Of a stretch of 64,000 nt of DNA, positions 24,893-33,320 are shown one piece after another. Position 1 is the stretch's first letter; each line of letters opens with the position of its first letter. The notes beneath the pieces were generated by a model. The model searched no databases. It saw only the letters and a list, made by a program, of their open reading frames with translations, and was not told the origin of the DNA. This DNA is from JAJAZB01 sp965249815. GTDB taxonomy: Bacteria; Bacteroidota; Bacteroidia; Cytophagales; Spirosomataceae. The stretch spans positions 2,170,001 through 2,234,000 of the forward strand of contig CBDFMV010000003.1 in assembly GCA_965249815.1 (NCBI GenBank), written 5' to 3'. The translations under genes and the position numbers were made by a program.

Positions 24893-26839
24893 TCAATTCT
24901 TGTGCAGATTTCCCACCGCGTCGTAGGCGATTTCGCCCGTGGCTACCATCTCGCGCAGCAGCAAAATCAGTGCGTTTTCGTTGCGCGGGGCCAGCGTGGC
25001 AATGAGCTTGTGTATGGGCATGCCGTCGGCGGCGAGGGTGGCCAGAATGCGCTCGCGCTCGGCGATGGCTCCGACCTGAAGGTCGGAACCACCCCGTTTT
25101 TTCGCGAGACAATTGTCGCAAATGCCGCATTCGGCTTCGGTGATTTCGTCAAAATACTCGAGCAGCATCTGCGTGCGGCAGCGGCGGATTTGCTGCACGT
25201 AGCGCACCACGGCGGCGGCCTTGTCGAGGTCGCGCTGACGGCGGGCGGCGATACCGTGGAGGTCGAGCGGGAGGGAGGTGGCGTCGTGGCGGGGCAACAG
25301 AAACGTGAGCGTGGGTTTGGTTTTCTGCGGTTCGTAATCGGCCACCTGCATGGCCACGAGTTGCGCCAGAAGTTCCTGCACTTCGCCGGGCGGCACGCGG
25401 AAATTCCGGGCGATGGCCGCTTCCGAAATGGGGACGAAGTCGGAAAAAAGCCCACCGCCGTAGAGCCGCAGCAGCAGTTTGGTGAAGGCGTCGAACCGGG
25501 CGTTTTTCACCTGAAACTCGTATAGTGTGCGGTGGTCGATGGTCAGGTGGAGTTTGGAAGGCCGGAAAAACGCCTCGCTCAACTGGAGGTAGCCTTCTTT
25601 TTCGAGCGTTTTCAAGCAGTAAAACGTCTCGGTGGTATTGAGGCCGAACGTGCCCGCAAACTCCACCGAGTCAAACTCGAACCCCGCTCCCGCGCCGCTG
25701 CCCACGGCCAGTTTGTAGTAATTGGCCAAACACTGGTACACCCGCCGCACGGCCTCGGCGGGCGGGTAGCTCTGCTCGATTTGCCGGGCCAGATCCTTCG
25801 CGTCGGCGGGGCCGTAGAGCGCCACGGCCCAGGCTTTTTGCCCGTCGCGCCCGGCGCGGCCCGCCTCCTGGTAGTACGCTTCGAGCGTGTTGGGCAGGTC
25901 GAGGTGCACCACGAGCCGCACGTCGGGCTTGTCGATGCCCATGCCGAAGGCGTTGGTGGCCACCATCACGCGCACGTCGCCCTTGAGCCAGGCGGCCTGC
26001 CGGGCGAAGCGTTCGGCGTTGGTCAGACCGGCGTGGTAAAACGTGGCGAGAATGCCCTGCCGGGTCAATTCGTTGGCAATCAATTGGGTACGCTTGCGGT
26101 TGCGCACGTACACCACCGCCGTGCCGGGTACTTTGTGGAGCATTTTCAGCAAACGGCCTTCCTTGTTTTCTTCCAGGAGTGCCGAGTACGAAAGATTGGG
26201 CCGGGCAAAACTCTGCTGGAAAACCACCGGCTGGCGCATGCCCAGCTTTTCCTGAATGTCGGCTTTCACCGCGCGGGTGGCCGTGGCCGTGAGCGCGATG
26301 AGCGGGGCCTTCGGTGTGAGTTGGCGAAACTCGGCGATGCGCAGGTACGGCGGACGGAAATCGTAGCCCCAGGCCGACACGCAGTGGGCCTCATCGACGG
26401 CCAGCAGGCACACGTTCATCTGCCGGACGCGCACCTTGAGCAGTTCGGTTTGCAGCCGTTCGGGCGAGACGTAGAGAAACTTTACGTCGCCGTAAATGCA
26501 GGTGTCGAGGGTCACGTCCATTTCGCGGCGGCTCATGCCCGAATACACGGCCACGGCCTTGATGCCCCGACGCCGGAGCGCCTCGACCTGGTCGCGCATG
26601 AGCGCAATCAGGGGCGAAATTACCACGCACACGCCCGCCATCGCCAGGGCGGGCACCTGAAAACACAGCGATTTGCCGCCGCCCGTGGGCATCAGCGCGA
26701 GCGTGTCGCGCCCGGTGAGCACGGTGCGGATGATGTCTTCCTGCAAGGGGCGGAAGTGGTCGTAGCCCCAGTGGGTGCGCAGAAGTTCGTGCGGATCAGT
26801 CACGCAAGGGGGGTGATTTTTGAGCGAAAGGCGGGGCAA
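24893..26839 (-). CDS. recQ: ATP-dependent DNA helicase of the RecQ family
   Basis: 648 residues. Walker A MPTGGGKS is at about residues 50-57, the DEAH box in AVDEAHCVSAWGYDFRPPYL near 150, and motif VI QEAGRAGRDG near 325. A zinc-binding four-cysteine module (C...CGICDNC) follows near residues 556-580. After the zinc module a short linker (KKRGGSDLQVGAIAERE) leads to a small C-terminal helix domain rather than a full HRDC domain. The linker is encoded by a palindromic repeat (25067-25090). It unwinds branched DNA in recombination and repair. No operon partner is evident. Confidence 0.93.
   Translation of the reverse strand: MPRLSLKNHPPCVTDPHELLRTHWGYDHFRPLQEDIIRTVLTGRDTLALMPTGGGKSLCFQVPALAMAGVCVVISPLIALMRDQVEALRRRGIKAVAVYSGMSRREMDVTLDTCIYGDVKFLYVSPERLQTELLKVRVRQMNVCLLAVDEAHCVSAWGYDFRPPYLRIAEFRQLTPKAPLIALTATATRAVKADIQEKLGMRQPVVFQQSFARPNLSYSALLEENKEGRLLKMLHKVPGTAVVYVRNRKRTQLIANELTRQGILATFYHAGLTNAERFARQAAWLKGDVRVMVATNAFGMGIDKPDVRLVVHLDLPNTLEAYYQEAGRAGRDGQKAWAVALYGPADAKDLARQIEQSYPPAEAVRRVYQCLANYYKLAVGSGAGAGFEFDSVEFAGTFGLNTTETFYCLKTLEKEGYLQLSEAFFRPSKLHLTIDHRTLYEFQVKNARFDAFTKLLLRLYGGGLFSDFVPISEAAIARNFRVPPGEVQELLAQLVAMQVADYEPQKTKPTLTFLLPRHDATSLPLDLHGIAARRQRDLDKAAAVVRYVQQIRRCRTQMLLEYFDEITEAECGICDNCLAKKRGGSDLQVGAIAERERILATLAADGMPIHKLIATLAPRNENALILLLREMVATGEIAYDAVGNLHKN
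25067..25090. repeat. Palindromic repeat in frame within recQ
   Basis: GGCTCCGACCTGAAGGTCGGAACC is a 24-bp palindrome with one mismatch. It encodes GSDLQVGA in the linker after the zinc module of RecQ. Confidence 0.75.
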
Positions 26840-26910
26840 CGGCTTGTGAAAGTGGGGGAAAGTTCGGAAACTTCCCTTGTTTTCAAACCCTCCTTCAACC
26901 CCGTTTAGCC

Positions 26911-27474
26911 ATGAAAATTTTGAAAAAAGTACTCCTCGTGCTGGCTGCCGTGCTGGTGCTGGTCGTGGTGGTGTCGTTTTTCCTGCCCGAGCAGGTCCAC
27001 GTCGAGCGGTCGAAAGTGGTCAGCGGCCCGCCCGAGGCGGCTTTTGAGCAGGTCAACACGCTCAAAAACTGGAGCAACTGGTCGCCCTGGCACCGCCTCG
27101 ACCCCAAAAATACAACCTGGGCGTTCAGCGGAAAACCGGGCGGCGAAGGAGCCTGGTATTCCTGGAAAAGCCCCAATGCTGACGTGGGCAACGGCAAACT
27201 GACGATTACGAAAAGCGTCCCGAACGAAAACGTGGAGGGAAAACTCGACTTTGAAGGCATGAGTTCGTCGAAGGTCGGCTACGCGTTCAAGCCTGAAGGC
27301 AGCGGTACCCGCGTGACCTACTCGATGGACAGCGACATGAGCCAACCCTTCGTGGTGGGCAAGTACGTGGGGCTGTTCATGGACCAGTTGATTGGGCCAT
27401 TTTTCGAAAAAGGCCTCGCCAGCCTCGACAGCACCGTGGCGCACCCGACCCCGGCGGTGGTGACCGTGAAATGA
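26911..27474 (+). CDS. Membrane-anchored SRPBCC-family protein
   Basis: 187 residues. An N-terminal hydrophobic helix (residues 6-26, VLLVLAAVLVLVVVVSFFLP) anchors or exports the protein. It is followed by a START/polyketide-cyclase-like fold, with the typical VERSKVVSGPPEAAFEQVNTLKNWSNWSPW opening found in many SRPBCC proteins of Bacteroidota and a hydrophobic C-terminal helix. Ligand unknown. The gene is alone and divergent from recQ. Confidence 0.8.
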   Translation: MKILKKVLLVLAAVLVLVVVVSFFLPEQVHVERSKVVSGPPEAAFEQVNTLKNWSNWSPWHRLDPKNTTWAFSGKPGGEGAWYSWKSPNADVGNGKLTITKSVPNENVEGKLDFEGMSSSKVGYAFKPEGSGTRVTYSMDSDMSQPFVVGKYVGLFMDQLIGPFFEKGLASLDSTVAHPTPAVVTVK

Positions 27475-27625
27475 AGGAACCACCCCGCCCTTCGGGCAAG
27501 CCAGGTAATTCGCTGGCCAACCATCCCGCCCGCGCCGCGATTTTTCCAAACGCGGCACGAAATTTCTAATCCAAACGCAGCCGGAATGCGTTTATCCTTC
27601 ATCGGCGAATCAAAACCCGTTTTTC

Positions 27626-28051
27626 ATGGAAAAAATTATCAAAACTGACGAAGAATGGCGGCGCATCCTGACGCCGGAGCAGTACCGCGTAACCCGGCAG
27701 AAAGGCACCGAACGGGCCTGGACGGGCGAATACTGCGAGGCCCACGAGCCAGGGTTGTACGCCTGCGTGTGCTGCGGGCTGGAGTTGTTCGATTCGCGGA
27801 AGAAGTTTGAGTCGGGTACGGGCTGGCCGAGTTTCAACGCGCCCGTCGTGCCCGAAAACATCGAAGAAGAGCGCGACATCAGCTACGGCATGGTGCGAAC
27901 CGAGGTGCTCTGCGCCCGGTGCGACGCGCATTTGGGGCACGTTTTTCCCGACGGTCCGCCGCCGACCCACCTGCGCTACTGCATCAATTCGGCGGCGCTG
28001 AAACTGGTGGCTACGGCCCCGGCGTCGGTTTCTGCCGGAGAAAATTCCTGA
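27626..28051 (+). CDS. msrB: Peptide-methionine (R)-S-oxide reductase
   Basis: 141 residues, the normal size of a single-domain MsrB. It reduces the R-sulfoxide of methionine in damaged proteins. It has both zinc CxxC pairs (C47/C50 in ACVCC and the CARC pair near 93-96), the substrate loop GTGWPSF, and HLGHVFPDGP. The catalytic cysteine is C119 in RYCINSAAL. No signal peptide, so cytoplasmic. A terminator follows at 28116. Confidence 0.95.
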   Translation: MEKIIKTDEEWRRILTPEQYRVTRQKGTERAWTGEYCEAHEPGLYACVCCGLELFDSRKKFESGTGWPSFNAPVVPENIEEERDISYGMVRTEVLCARCDAHLGHVFPDGPPPTHLRYCINSAALKLVATAPASVSAGENS

Positions 28052-28115
28052 ACCGGCGAAAAAATCAGACGTTTTCGTTACCTTTCCCTCAGAAATCCGG
28101 TTCTCCAGCGTTTTG

Positions 28116-28157
28116 AGACCTGAACGACTTTACTGCCACGTTTCAGGTCTTTTTTTC
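28116..28157 (+). terminator. Rho-independent terminator after msrB
   Basis: AGACCTGAACG pairs with CGTTTCAGGTCT (one bulged base) and is followed by a T7 run. It lies in the leader just before the metalloprotease start. Confidence 0.7.
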
Positions 28158-28172
28158 GTACTTACCGTTATT

Positions 28173-30755
28173 ATGAAAAACCACTACGTCGCGTTGATTT
28201 TCCTGCTCGGACTGGCCGCCGGGGCGATGGCCCAGAAACCGCGTTCTTCCGAAAGCAGCAACCCCCGGCAAACGCCCGTCCGGGGCGAAATCATCAACCT
28301 GCCACCCATCGTTTGCTATTACACCGACCAGCCCACCCACGTGCGGCCCATCGGCCCGCCCGAATTTTTCCTGCGCCGCCAGGCGGCTGGCAGCAAGGCC
28401 CGCGTCGAGGCCGACCGCGCCGACATTATCGTGACTTACAACGCCACTTTCCCCGACAGCGCCAAAATCGCCTTCGAGTACGCCGTAAAAATCTGGGAAT
28501 CGTGGCTGATTTCGCCCGTGCCCATTCGCATTAACGCTGCCTGGCGCAACCTGGGCACGGGCACGCTGGGCTCGACCGGCCCGAAAATCTACCGGCAAAT
28601 CAATTATTCGGGCACGCTCAAAGCCAACACCTTTTACGTGCTGCCGCTGGCCGAAAAACTTGCCCGAAAAGAACTCAACGGCACCGAGTCGGACATGGAC
28701 ATGACCCTGGGCAGCAGCGTCAACTGGTCGATGCGCACCGACGGCACCTGCCCGCCCAACCGCCAGGATTTCGTCTCGACCGTCGTGCACGAAATCGCCC
28801 ACGGACTGGGTTTCACCGACTCGTTCTCCATCGACAATACCTTGGGCAGTTGGGGCGAAGGCTACAACATTCCGCGGGCCTTCGACCAGTACGTGGTCAA
28901 CGGCCAGGGCCAGCAACTCATCGATCGCACTATTTTTCCCAATCCGTCGAGCGAACTGCGGACGCAACTCCTGAGCACGAACGTGTTTTTCGACAGCCCC
29001 CTGACGCGCCAGGCCAACGGGGGCGACCGGGCCAAACTCTACGCCCCGCGCACCTACTCGCCGGGTTCGCAGATTTCGCACCTTGACGAGGCGACCTACC
29101 CCACCGGTACGCTCAACGCCTGCATGACGCCCTTCGGGGCCAACGGGGAGGTCATCCAGAATCCCGGCCCCATCGTATTCGGGATGTTCCGCGAACTGGG
29201 CTGGCGGTCTACGTCGCTTTTGCACGACCGCGTCCGCGACAGCGAAGACCTCAACCAGGCCGTGACGTTCCGTGCGACGATTATTTCCGACACGACGCTT
29301 GTCAACGGCTCGGCCAAACTCTTTTATACCGTCAACGACACGGCTATCCGCACCAAACCGACCGTGGTGCCGCTCGCGCAGGTGGGGGCCAACGAGTACA
29401 GTGTGACGCTGCCCGCTTCGGCCAGCAAGCGCACCGTCCGCTACTACCTTTCGGTGCAGGATGCCTCGGGGCGCACCTTCACCTCGCCGCCCGACGCGCC
29501 GCGTTTTTTCTGGACGTTCCAGCAAGGGCCTGACACCACGCCGCCGACCATCGCCCACGACCCGGTGGCAACAGTACTCGAAACGACCGATTCGCTGCGC
29601 ATCGCTGCCCAGATTGACGACGATTACGAATTTGGCATCGACACGGCGTACGTCGAATGGAGCATCAACGGAGCGGCGCAAGCGGCCTTTCGCCTGAAAT
29701 ACAACGCCCGCAACGACATTTACCAGGGTGCCGTGGCCCTGGCCGGGCGCATCAAGGGCGGCGACCGCATCACCTACCGCATCGTGGCCCGCGACAAGTC
29801 GAGGGCCAAAAACCAGGCCACCAGCCCGGCCACGGGCACGTACACCGTGCAGGTGGTGGCCCTGCAAGCCGCCCGCGACAGCTACAGCAACGACTTCAGC
29901 GCGACCACGGCCAGCGGGGATTTTACGGGCAATGGCTTCAGCATCACCACGCCGACCGGGTTCAACAACCCGGCCATCCACTCCGATCACCCCTACCAGG
30001 ACGGCAACGGGCTGCCTAACAACGAGCGCAACCTGGTGTACCAGTTGCTGGTGCCGATTAACCTGAAAACCGAGAACACCACCATCCGCTTCGACGAAGT
30101 GGTGCTGGTGGAACCCGGCGAGGAAGGCTCGGTGTACGGCGAGCAGGCCTTTTACGATTACGTAGTGGTGGAAGGCTCGCGGGATGGGGGTAAAAACTGG
30201 CTGCCCTTTGCCGACGGCTACGACTCGCGCGACAACGCGGCCTGGCTGACGGCCTTCAAGTCGAAGTTGGACAAGGAAGGCAACAGCTCGGCCACGGGCA
30301 CGGCGACGCTGTTCAGGCCCCGCGAAATCGACATGCTGACATCAGGGAATTTTGCGCCGGGCGATAAGTTGTTGATTCGCTTCCGGCTTTTTGCCGACCA
30401 ACAAGCACACGGCTGGGGCTGGGCTATCGATAATTTGCAGATTCAACTGCCCAAAGCGCCCCCCGTGACGGCGCTGCCGGAGCCGGTGTTCGACGCCACC
30501 GACGTGAGCGTGTACCCCAACCCCAGCACGACGGGCGAATTTATGCTCGACGCCAAATTCAGTCAGCGGGCCGGACGGGTGGCCGTGGCGGTGCTCAACC
30601 TGGCCGGGCAACGGGTGTTCAGCCAAACGCTCGACCAGCGCCGCAGCACGCTCACCAGCCGCCTCGACCTGAGCCGCCTCGCGCCGGGGATTTACTTCGT
30701 GGCGGTGGACACCGACGAGGGACGAATCACGAAGCGGGTGGTGATTGCGAAATAA
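28173..30755 (+). CDS. Secreted zinc metalloprotease with type IX secretion sorting domain
   Basis: 860 residues from the ATG at 28173, which gives a signal peptide (to about residue 22, AMAQ); the longer frame runs through the terminator. The catalytic motif HEIAH is H206-H210 with GLGF after it, in a domain preceded by a PBP-like opening on weak metal-dependent folds. After residue ~375 come two or three beta-sandwich domains (a TPPTIAHDPVATV-type segment among them). The last ~85 residues (VYPNPSTTGEFML...GIYFVAV...KRVVIAK) are a T9SS type A sorting domain. It is expected to be exported by the Por system to the surface or medium. Confidence 0.88.
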   Translation: MKNHYVALIFLLGLAAGAMAQKPRSSESSNPRQTPVRGEIINLPPIVCYYTDQPTHVRPIGPPEFFLRRQAAGSKARVEADRADIIVTYNATFPDSAKIAFEYAVKIWESWLISPVPIRINAAWRNLGTGTLGSTGPKIYRQINYSGTLKANTFYVLPLAEKLARKELNGTESDMDMTLGSSVNWSMRTDGTCPPNRQDFVSTVVHEIAHGLGFTDSFSIDNTLGSWGEGYNIPRAFDQYVVNGQGQQLIDRTIFPNPSSELRTQLLSTNVFFDSPLTRQANGGDRAKLYAPRTYSPGSQISHLDEATYPTGTLNACMTPFGANGEVIQNPGPIVFGMFRELGWRSTSLLHDRVRDSEDLNQAVTFRATIISDTTLVNGSAKLFYTVNDTAIRTKPTVVPLAQVGANEYSVTLPASASKRTVRYYLSVQDASGRTFTSPPDAPRFFWTFQQGPDTTPPTIAHDPVATVLETTDSLRIAAQIDDDYEFGIDTAYVEWSINGAAQAAFRLKYNARNDIYQGAVALAGRIKGGDRITYRIVARDKSRAKNQATSPATGTYTVQVVALQAARDSYSNDFSATTASGDFTGNGFSITTPTGFNNPAIHSDHPYQDGNGLPNNERNLVYQLLVPINLKTENTTIRFDEVVLVEPGEEGSVYGEQAFYDYVVVEGSRDGGKNWLPFADGYDSRDNAAWLTAFKSKLDKEGNSSATGTATLFRPREIDMLTSGNFAPGDKLLIRFRLFADQQAHGWGWAIDNLQIQLPKAPPVTALPEPVFDATDVSVYPNPSTTGEFMLDAKFSQRAGRVAVAVLNLAGQRVFSQTLDQRRSTLTSRLDLSRLAPGIYFVAVDTDEGRITKRVVIAK

Positions 30756-30769
30756 AAACTTCCTCAGCA

Positions 30770-30876
30770 CGTCATTGCGAGCGCAGCGAGGCAATCTGTT
30801 CATAGTCACCAAAGAAGTTTGCAGAAAGCGGCTTTAGAAGGTGGCAACAGATTGCTTCGCTGCGCTCGCAATGACG
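30770..30876. repeat. Long palindromic repeat, CGTCATTGCGAG type
   Basis: Left arm 30770-30800 (CGTCATTGCGAGCGCAGCGA...) and right arm 30846-30876 are complementary over about 31 bp with one mismatch, enclosing a 45-nt loop. It shares its core with 8626-8669 and 50788-50907 and lies between two genes on the same strand. Confidence 0.85.
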
Positions 30877-30909
30877 CGTTTTAGGGACTTTTGTAGTTGC
30901 TTTGCCGAA

Positions 30910-32208
30910 ATGAAGCCTTCCCACCTGCTGCTCCTGCTGCTGCTTATTGGTCAAACCGCCTGCACCTCCACGCGCCGGGCTATTTCCGCCAAAAACGCAC
31001 TCGATACCCTGTTTCAATCGCCCGGCCTTGCCCATCACCACGTTGGGTTTGCGCTTTACGATCCGACGACCCGGCGGATGCTTTACGAGCGCCAGTCCGA
31101 CCGCTACTTCGTGCCTGCTTCCAACACCAAACTGTTCACGTTTTACGCCGGGTTGTGCGTACTGGGCGACTCGATTCCGGCCCTCCGTTACCGCGCCGAC
31201 GGCGACTCGCTGGTGATTTGGGGCACCGGCGACCCGTCGCTGCTGCACCCGGCTCTGCCCCGTTCGCCGGTATTTGATTTTTTGAAAAACCGGCGCGAAC
31301 GGCTCGTTTTTTCTACCCAAAATTTCACCCAACCCCACTACGGCCCCGGCTGGGCCTGGGACGATTACAACGACGACTACCAGCCCGAACTCACGTCGCT
31401 ACCCCTTTACGGCAACATCCTGCGTTTCCGGCCCGACCGCACCGGGCACTGGCAACCCACGTTGACTTACTTCCGCCGGTACCTCGCCGTCGATTCGACG
31501 CTGGGAGTCGTGCGCCGAAATCGGACGACCAACCTGTTTAGCCTGCCCGCCGCGACGGCCCGACCCACGGCCGAACAGGACGTGCCCTACCTGACGTCGC
31601 CCGAACTGACCGTCCAACTCCTCACCGACACGCTCAAACGCCGGGTGAACCTGCGCAATGTGCCCTTCGACCGCGCCGCGAAAACGCTCTACAGCCTGCC
31701 CACCGACACGCTCTACCGCCGGATGCTCCGGGTGAGCGACAACCTGGTGGCCGAACACCTGATGCTCCTTGTAGCGGGCGTTCGGGGCGATACGTTGAGC
31801 GTATCGAGGGGCATTGAATACGTGCAGCAACAATTCCTCGCCGATCTGCCCGATCGGCCCAACTGGGTGGATGGTTCCGGGCTGTCGCGGTATAATTTGT
31901 TCACGCCGCGTTCGCTGGTGCGGCTGCTCGAAAAGATTCGGGAAAAAGTACCGCAGGAGCGGCTCTTCGGCCTGCTGCCCGTGGGCGGTCGCGTGGGTAC
32001 GCTCCGCAACCAGTACCGGGGCGAAGCGCCCTTTGTTTTTGCCAAAACCGGCTCGCTCACGGGCGTGTACGACCTGAGCGGCTACCTCGTGGCGCGTAGC
32101 GGGAAAGTGCTGATTTTCAGCTTCATGAACAACAACTTCACCGGCCCGACGAGCGGTGTGCGCCGCGAAGTGGAGCGGGTACTCCGGGCGGTTCGGGAGG
32201 GGAATTAG
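30910..32208 (+). CDS. dacB: Lipoprotein D-alanyl-D-alanine carboxypeptidase/endopeptidase (PBP4 family)
   Basis: 432 residues from the ATG at 30910; the open frame from 30841 begins inside the palindromic repeat. Lipobox ends at Cys18 (QTAC). The penicillin-binding triad is S71-N-T-K74 (PASNTK), the SGLSRYN box near 325 and KTG in FAKTGSLTG near 380. The family trims peptidoglycan cross-links in the periplasm. It is slightly shorter than E. coli PBP4, as is usual in Bacteroidota. No operon partner. Confidence 0.88.
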   Translation: MKPSHLLLLLLLIGQTACTSTRRAISAKNALDTLFQSPGLAHHHVGFALYDPTTRRMLYERQSDRYFVPASNTKLFTFYAGLCVLGDSIPALRYRADGDSLVIWGTGDPSLLHPALPRSPVFDFLKNRRERLVFSTQNFTQPHYGPGWAWDDYNDDYQPELTSLPLYGNILRFRPDRTGHWQPTLTYFRRYLAVDSTLGVVRRNRTTNLFSLPAATARPTAEQDVPYLTSPELTVQLLTDTLKRRVNLRNVPFDRAAKTLYSLPTDTLYRRMLRVSDNLVAEHLMLLVAGVRGDTLSVSRGIEYVQQQFLADLPDRPNWVDGSGLSRYNLFTPRSLVRLLEKIREKVPQERLFGLLPVGGRVGTLRNQYRGEAPFVFAKTGSLTGVYDLSGYLVARSGKVLIFSFMNNNFTGPTSGVRREVERVLRAVREGN

Positions 32209-32435
32209 GCAGCGAGACGGAGTTGCTTGTCCACTTGAGCAAGCATGTCGTTTAATTGCCGAATCAGGTCGGCGCGGATGCGTTCATACTGCTGGATGGC
32301 GAATGAATCGGAGTCGTCGGCCTGCTGGTGCAGGTCAATCAGGGCGTTGGTGCGCTGGATGGTCTGCACCGTATGGGCGATGGCCTCGCCTAAGCGTTCA
32401 AGTTTAATTGGTTCACGCGATCCCATGATTCTCAT
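32205..32435 (-). CDS. Small hypothetical protein overlapping the nucleotidyltransferase gene
   Basis: 76 residues from the ATG at 32435; a second ATG at 32429 is equally possible. It overlaps the end of the upstream nucleotidyltransferase gene by about 20 bp and overlaps the dacB stop by 4 bp in convergent orientation. The sequence is largely helical (LGEAIAHTVQTIQRTNALIDL, YERIRADLIRQLNDMLAQVDKQL), with no RxxxxH HEPN motif. It looks like the partner of a two-gene module. Function unknown. Confidence 0.6.
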   Translation of the reverse strand: MRIMGSREPIKLERLGEAIAHTVQTIQRTNALIDLHQQADDSDSFAIQQYERIRADLIRQLNDMLAQVDKQLRLAA

Positions 32436-32874
32436 GAAGTTGGATAAACCCCTTTTCTTCACCTTCCCGCGTGTGGCCAAAAACGTCACGCCAGTACATG
32501 AGGTTGTAGTCGTAAACGAATCGCTGCGGGTGATCAGTCGGCAAAACGCTGACAAAGTACGCATCAGTTTTTGTAAATCGAAGCAGCGTGGATTCGAGGG
32601 AAGCGCGATGTTTTCGGTAAACGGATTCGCCGAGAAAGATCACGATATCGAGGTCGCTCGGGTAAGCTGTTTTTGTGACAAAACTTCCATCAATCCACTG
32701 TAAAATGGGCGTGTTGGTCGGCAAAATCGCCCGCAGAGCCTCCAGTAGTTCGAGGTACTGTTGAAAAATCTGGCTTCGGCGTTCGTTGAAAACGAATTTA
32801 CCGCGCATCGTTTCCAAATCCGCCGGAATAGCTTGGTAAGGCACCAGAAAACCTTTTTCGTCGAAAAGTAGCAT
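32413..32874 (-). CDS. Nucleotidyltransferase-fold protein, possible toxin-antitoxin member
   Basis: 153 residues. The segment DGSFVTKTAYPSDLDIVIF (residues 62-80) has the GS...DxD pattern of the polymerase-beta nucleotidyltransferase fold (G63-S64, D74, D76). The C-terminal helix/strand part carries a YDYNLMYWRDVFG motif seen in small DUF6932-like proteins. Such single-domain enzymes are often the antitoxin or toxin of MNT-type pairs. It is followed with overlap by a small helical gene. AT-richer than its neighbours. Confidence 0.65.
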   Translation of the reverse strand: MLLFDEKGFLVPYQAIPADLETMRGKFVFNERRSQIFQQYLELLEALRAILPTNTPILQWIDGSFVTKTAYPSDLDIVIFLGESVYRKHRASLESTLLRFTKTDAYFVSVLPTDHPQRFVYDYNLMYWRDVFGHTREGEEKGFIQLHENHGIA

Positions 32875-32894
32875 CGGGTTTTATTGGGATACTG

Positions 32895-33254
32895 TCACGG
32901 CCGCGTGTACTGATACGCCCACCAAATCAGCACGGCCTGCAAGGGCAGCCGTCCCCAGCGTAGCCAGGGCGACATGGCCTGGAATTTCGCGCCGTAGGCC
33001 ATGTACGCGTTGGCCGGAAACACGGCAATCAGCAGCGCAATCAGCCCCCAGGCCGCCCACACGCGCGTGGCCGGAAAAAGCAATCCCACTCCGACCAGGA
33101 TTTCGGCCGCGCCGCTCAGGGCCACCAGCAGGTCGTGCGCGGGCAGGTACGGCGGCACGATGCGCAGGAAAAACTTCGGCCGGACGAAGTGCATCACCCC
33201 GGCGTATACGTAAAACGCGGCCATGGGGTAGAGGAGAATTTGTTTCACTTGCAA
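32895..33254 (-). CDS. DoxX-like small membrane protein
   Basis: 119 residues with four hydrophobic helices (about 5-20, 40-62, 65-85, 95-112). It has the DoxX features AGVMHFVRPKFF, GAAEILVGVGLLFP and a tryptophan-rich final helix. DoxX family members are inner-membrane proteins linked to redox or terminal-oxidase functions, but their exact role is mostly unknown. It stands alone between the nucleotidyltransferase pair and the SDR gene; a heptamer hairpin is just upstream. Confidence 0.8.
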   Translation of the reverse strand: MQVKQILLYPMAAFYVYAGVMHFVRPKFFLRIVPPYLPAHDLLVALSGAAEILVGVGLLFPATRVWAAWGLIALLIAVFPANAYMAYGAKFQAMSPWLRWGRLPLQAVLIWWAYQYTRP

Positions 33255-33256
33255 GT

Positions 33257-33319
33257 GTGTAAAGTGTAGAGTGAAAAGTGTAAAGATTGGCCAGAAACTT
33301 TACACTCTACACTTTACAC
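33257..33319. repeat. Heptamer-repeat hairpin, locus 2
   Basis: Left side reads GTGTAAA GTGTAGA GTGAAAA GTGTAAAG. The right arm (33298-33319) is the complement of GTGTAAA GTGTAGA GTGTAAAG, i.e. one 7-nt unit shorter. The right arm touches the SDR stop codon at 33321. Confidence 0.9.
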
Positions 33320-33320
33320 T

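Noticed and set aside
23188..25005. 605-codon open frame on the plus strand opposite the carboxylase gene
   Set aside because: It is the antisense shadow of a clear acyl-CoA carboxylase gene. Its product is His/Arg/Gly-rich without motifs, which is typical of GC-rich antisense frames.
28143..29990. 615-codon minus-strand frame opposite the T9SS metalloprotease
   Set aside because: Shadow frame; the plus-strand gene has a signal peptide, HExxH and a sorting domain.
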